Of a stretch of DNA of 64,000 nucleotides, positions 60,749-64,000 are shown piece after piece. A model generated the notes under the pieces. It ran no database searches. It had not been told where the DNA came from and saw nothing but the letters and a program-made list of their open reading frames with translations. The stretch spans positions 319,501-383,500 of the forward strand of contig NC_019703.1 in NCBI RefSeq assembly GCF_000317045.1. Direction: 5' to 3'. This DNA comes from Geitlerinema sp. PCC 7407. GTDB taxonomy: Bacteria > Cyanobacteriota > Cyanobacteriia > PCC-7407. The first letter of the stretch is position 1. Each line of letters starts with the position of its first letter. A program made the translations under genes and the position numbers.

Positions 60749-63700
60749 CGCCCCCGGCAAGCTGCGATCCCAGGGCCTGGGCCACCTGGGCAAACACGGG
60801 CCGCCACGCTCCCCAGCGGCGCTGGCGAAACAGCCGCGCGGTCGGGTACCAGGGCGAGTCGGCGCGCTCCAGGAGCCAGCGCCAGTCCGGATTGGTGGCC
60901 AGCAGCACCCACACCGGCTTGCCCAGAGCGCCCGCCAGGTGCGCCACCGACGTATCCACGCTGATCACCAGGTCCAGCTGCGCGATCAGGGCTGCCGTAT
61001 CAGCGAAATCTTGGCAATATTGGCCCAAATCGGTCACCTGATGGCGAAATCCTGCCAGATCGGCCGCGCGATCGCCCTTTTGCAGGCTGTACCACTCGGT
61101 GCCCGGCAGCTCGAAAAGCGGCAGAAACTCCTCCAGCGGGCAGGATCGGCTGCGGTCCTTGCGGTGGGTGGGGCTGCCGGCCCACACGATCCCCACTCGG
61201 TAGGCCCCACTGATAGGCAGCTCGACCGGGGGCGGCGGCGCCGCCACGTAGGGCACCTGGGCCGGAATCGTCGCCAGGGTGGTGCCCAGGACTCGCGGCA
61301 GGCTGAGCAAGGGACAGTACAGGTCAAAGGACGGCACGCGATCGCCCTCGGTGAGCACCTGGTCTACGCCGGGCACGGTGGCGAACAGGCGCCGGAGCGG
61401 CGGCTTGCAGCCTGCGATGACGCGGCCGCCCAGGGCCTTGACCAGGGGCGCGTAGCGAATGAACTGAATCGCGTCGCCGAACCCCTGCTCTGAGTGCAGC
61501 AGGATGGTTTTGCCCTGGAGGTCTTGGCCGTCCCAGCGGGGCTGGGCAAAGGCCGTGGGCGGCTGGCCTTCCTCGACCCAGCGCTGCCAGCGCCACTCGT
61601 ACTCTGCAAAGCCCGCTGCCAAGTCGCCGCCCAAAAAGAGGGCGAGGGCTTTGCCAAAGTGGGCGTCGGCGTAGTCGGGCCGCAGGATGAGGGCGCGATC
61701 GAACGCCGCGATCGCCTCCTGGAGCTTGCCCTGCTCCATCTGCCCATTGCCCAAATTATAAAAAGCGTCGGCCAAGGCCGGGTCCAGGGCGATCGCCTGC
61801 TGGTAGGCCGCGATCGCCTCCTCGTAGCGGCCGAGTTCCTGGAGGGCGGTGCCGAGGTTTTGGTAGGGCTGGGGCGCGTCTGGCTGGAGGGCGATCGCCC
61901 GCTGATAGCATTCGAGGGCCGCATCAAACTGATTGAGCTTCTGGAGGGCCGCGCCGAGGTTGTAGTGGGCCTCCAGCAGGCTGGGCTTGTGCTGGAGCGC
62001 CTGGCGATACTGGGTCACCGCCGCGGCAAACTGCTCCTGGGCGTGGAGCACGGAGCCGAGATTGCAGTAGGCCTCGCCGTAGCGGGGATCCAGGGCGATC
62101 GCCCGCTGGTAGTGCTGGACCGCCGCTGGCATCTGGCCCAGCTCCCGCAGCACATTGCCAAAGTTGTTGTGCAGGCGGGGATTGTCCGGCTCCAGGGTCA
62201 GGCCCTGCTGATAGAACTGGAGCGCTTCGGGCAGGCGATTTTGCTGCTGAGCGATCAGGCCCAGGAGGTGCAGGGCTTCGCTGCTGGGGGCCTGATCGCA
62301 GATCTGGTGGCAAATCTGGGCGGCCTGGTCCAGCTGGCCGGTTCGGTACTGGTGCAGGGCCAGGGCCATGGTGCCCGCCGTCGCTGCTGGTTGAGCTGCC
62401 GGTTGACCAGACGGGATCTGGTCGCTGAGGGCCTGGTGCACCTGCCGGAAGACGCTCGCCCAGTCCCCCGGACTGGGCTGGCGAAACAGACGCGCCGTGG
62501 GGTACCAGGGGCAGTCGGTCCGCTCCAGCAGCCAGCGCCAGTCCGCCGCGTAGGACAGCAAAATCCAGACCGGCTTGCCCAGGGCGCCCGCCAGGTGAGC
62601 CACGGAGGTGTCCACGGTGATCACCAGATCCAGCTGGGCGATCGCGGCGGCGGTGTCGGCCATGTCCTGGCAGCGATCGCCCACGTTTTCGATCCGCGCG
62701 TCCCCCAGCACCTGCAAGTCCTGGGTTTGGGGGCCTTTTTGGAGGCTGTACCAGGTGGTGCCCGCCAGCTCGAACAGCGCCTGAAACTCTCGCAGCGGGC
62801 AGGAGCGCTGGCGGTTGCGGCGGTGAATGTCGCTGCCGCCCCACACGATGCCCACGCGGTAGCCGCTTCCGCTCAGGCGGGGGCCGTCCTCTGGGGCGGC
62901 TTGCAGGTAGGGCACCTCCGCCGGGATCGTCTCCAGGCGAGTACCCAGCATCCGGGGCAGGCTCAGCAGCGGCGCGTGCAGGTCAAAGTCCGGCCAGCGA
63001 TCGCCCTCGGACAGCACCGCATCTAGCCCTGCCACCCCCGTCAGCAGCCGCTTGAGGCTGGGGGGACACTCCAAGAGGACCCGGCCGCCCCGAGCTTTGA
63101 CCTGGCGGGCGAAGCGCACAAACTGGATCGTGTCGCCCAGTCCCTGCTCTGCGTGGAGCAAAATCGTTTTGCCGCTGAGCGGGCTGCCGTCCCACTCCGG
63201 CTGCGCAAACTCCCGTGGCGGCCAGCCTGCCAGCTTCCAGCGCCACTCGTAGGCCCGAAAGCCCGCCACCAAATCCCCCTGGAGCAGCAGCGCAAAGGCG
63301 ATGGCAAATTGCCCCTCGGCAAAGCTGGGCTGGAGGGCGACGGTGTGGCGATAGTGGGCGATCGCCGTGGCCAAGTCCCCGTGGTCTTGGGCGATGACGC
63401 CGAGGTTGTAGCGGGCGCGGAGGTGTTGAGGATCCAGGGCCAGAGCGCGCTCGTAGTGGGCGATCGCCTGGGAATAGTCCTGCTGGGCCTGGTAGGCCAC
63501 CCCCAGACTCACCCAGCCCTCAGCAAACTGGGGTTGGAGCTCGACGGCCCGCTGACCGACGGCGATCGCCTCGTCGAGGCGCTGGAGGGCCTGGAGCGCC
63601 AGCCCCCAGTTGCCGTAGGCCTCGGCGTAGTCCGGCTTGAGAGAGACCGCCTGCGCGTAGTGGGCGATCGCTTCTTCTAGGCGCCCCTGTTCCTTGAGGG

Positions 63701-64000
63701 CGTTGGCCAGGTTGCCGTGGGCCGCTGCAAAATCCGGCTGGAGGGCGATCGCCCGTCGCAGGTGGCTTTCTCCCTCCACCACGTCCCCTTGCTGACAGCG
63801 CAGGGTGCCCAGCAGCTCCAAAATCCGGGGCTCATCCGGGCGCTGGGCCAGCACCTGTCGGCACACCCGCTCCGCCAGCCCAAAGTCGCCCCGCTGCCAA
63901 TACTGCCAGGCGATCGCCCCCAGCTCCTCCACGGTCCCGGCCAAGACCTGGGGAGCCTGGCGCTTTGCCAAGGCTTCGTCCAGCGCCCCTCGCACCCTTT
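60708..64000 (-). CDS. Tandem TPR-glycosyltransferase-like giant protein, 5' end beyond window
   Basis: Open from the window edge down to TGA at 60708 (at least 1095 residues; the first GTG at 63995 is probably internal). It contains two copies of one module: TPR repeats (about residues 20-250 and 540-790) followed by a GT9/heptosyltransferase-like Rossmann region (about 265-510 and 815-1075). The copies show TILLHAEQGLGDTIQFVRFA and TILLHSEQGFGDAIQFIRYA, and ending GALGKPVWILLSYAADWRW and GALGKPVWVLLATNPDWRWL. Such proteins may be protein O-GlcNAc-transferase-like or glycan assembly factors. Substrate unknown. Confidence 0.8.
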   Translation of the reverse strand, partial: RVRGALDEALAKRQAPQVLAGTVEELGAIAWQYWQRGDFGLAERVCRQVLAQRPDEPRILELLGTLRCQQGDVVEGESHLRRAIALQPDFAAAHGNLANALKEQGRLEEAIAHYAQAVSLKPDYAEAYGNWGLALQALQRLDEAIAVGQRAVELQPQFAEGWVSLGVAYQAQQDYSQAIAHYERALALDPQHLRARYNLGVIAQDHGDLATAIAHYRHTVALQPSFAEGQFAIAFALLLQGDLVAGFRAYEWRWKLAGWPPREFAQPEWDGSPLSGKTILLHAEQGLGDTIQFVRFARQVKARGGRVLLECPPSLKRLLTGVAGLDAVLSEGDRWPDFDLHAPLLSLPRMLGTRLETIPAEVPYLQAAPEDGPRLSGSGYRVGIVWGGSDIHRRNRQRSCPLREFQALFELAGTTWYSLQKGPQTQDLQVLGDARIENVGDRCQDMADTAAAIAQLDLVITVDTSVAHLAGALGKPVWILLSYAADWRWLLERTDCPWYPTARLFRQPSPGDWASVFRQVHQALSDQIPSGQPAAQPAATAGTMALALHQYRTGQLDQAAQICHQICDQAPSSEALHLLGLIAQQQNRLPEALQFYQQGLTLEPDNPRLHNNFGNVLRELGQMPAAVQHYQRAIALDPRYGEAYCNLGSVLHAQEQFAAAVTQYRQALQHKPSLLEAHYNLGAALQKLNQFDAALECYQRAIALQPDAPQPYQNLGTALQELGRYEEAIAAYQQAIALDPALADAFYNLGNGQMEQGKLQEAIAAFDRALILRPDYADAHFGKALALFLGGDLAAGFAEYEWRWQRWVEEGQPPTAFAQPRWDGQDLQGKTILLHSEQGFGDAIQFIRYAPLVKALGGRVIAGCKPPLRRLFATVPGVDQVLTEGDRVPSFDLYCPLLSLPRVLGTTLATIPAQVPYVAAPPPPVELPISGAYRVGIVWAGSPTHRKDRSRSCPLEEFLPLFELPGTEWYSLQKGDRAADLAGFRHQVTDLGQYCQDFADTAALIAQLDLVISVDTSVAHLAGALGKPVWVLLATNPDWRWLLERADSPWYPTARLFRQRRWGAWRPVFAQVAQALGSQLAGGATSGSRASRPNSR

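Noticed and set aside
61494-63026. Plus-strand frame of 510 codons opposite the TPR-GT gene
   Set aside because: The frame persists only because of the TPR repeats on the other strand; the translation looks like low-complexity shadow.
1-64000. tRNA and CRISPR search by eye
   Set aside because: I found no tRNA-like T-arm (GGTTCGA/AATCC) with a matching cloverleaf and no evenly spaced direct repeats; the many GCGATCGC copies are HIP1, not a CRISPR array.

Overview
The window is chromosomal DNA from a cyanobacterium. It carries signature oxygenic-photosynthesis genes (psbE-psbF-psbL-psbJ, psaI, ycf48, a membrane-anchored rubredoxin, ndhC-ndhK-ndhJ, a Tab2 homologue and a PedR-like regulator). 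GCGATCGC octamers (the HIP1 repeat) occur throughout, inside and between genes, on a GC-rich background. The rest is mostly housekeeping. I cannot place the genus from sequence alone; a filamentous, HIP1-rich, fairly high-GC lineage would fit.

Layout. 1-4060: partial scpA, a 38-residue membrane microprotein, a LapA-domain protein, a secreted LysM/LytM protein whose metal-binding residues look lost, a DUF58 protein and a small membrane protein. 4514-12498: an SRPBCC-like protein, a NhaS3-type Na+/H+ antiporter, a nitrilase-family amidase, a pentapeptide-repeat protein, a two-domain SagB-type oxidoreductase without visible partners, mnmE and a DUF2062 protein. 12733-25495: a TPR protein, then rnj, dapA and asd on the minus strand facing tig-clpP-clpX and an alpha/beta hydrolase on the plus strand, then a nitroreductase and the GntR-type regulator PlmA. 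25953-35209: a plus-strand run of dienelactone hydrolase, an S1-domain protein, Tab2, PmbA/TldE, a ClC transporter with CBS and USP domains, and a CHASE2 class III cyclase. 35284-37194: hemB, rpmA, rplU.

37368-46689 is a nine-gene minus-strand glycan operon: five glycosyltransferases (one with a tyrosine-rich coiled-coil tail), rfbA, rfbD, rfbC and a sugar-nucleotide epimerase. Several genes overlap by 4 nt (ATGA/GTGA). It probably makes and assembles a rhamnose-containing surface polysaccharide. rfbB is not in the window. 46855-53746 is a photosynthetic electron-transport region: ndhCKJ diverges from rubA, ycf48 and psbEFLJ. An IS200/IS605-type element (tnpA and tnpB divergent, tnpB with an apparent early stop) lies between psbJ and psaI. 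53887-64000: a large acidic/proline-rich protein, hisS, a PedR-like redox regulator, a DUF4168 secreted protein, a PfkB-family sugar kinase, a CYTH protein and a large tandem TPR-glycosyltransferase-like protein that runs off the window end.

No rRNA, tRNA or CRISPR array was recognised. Non-coding structure worth attention includes two perfect 34-bp palindromes built on HIP1 cores behind rpmA and ndhJ, paired HIP1 hairpins around tig, inverted repeats in front of clpP, and the terminal and internal hairpins of the IS element.
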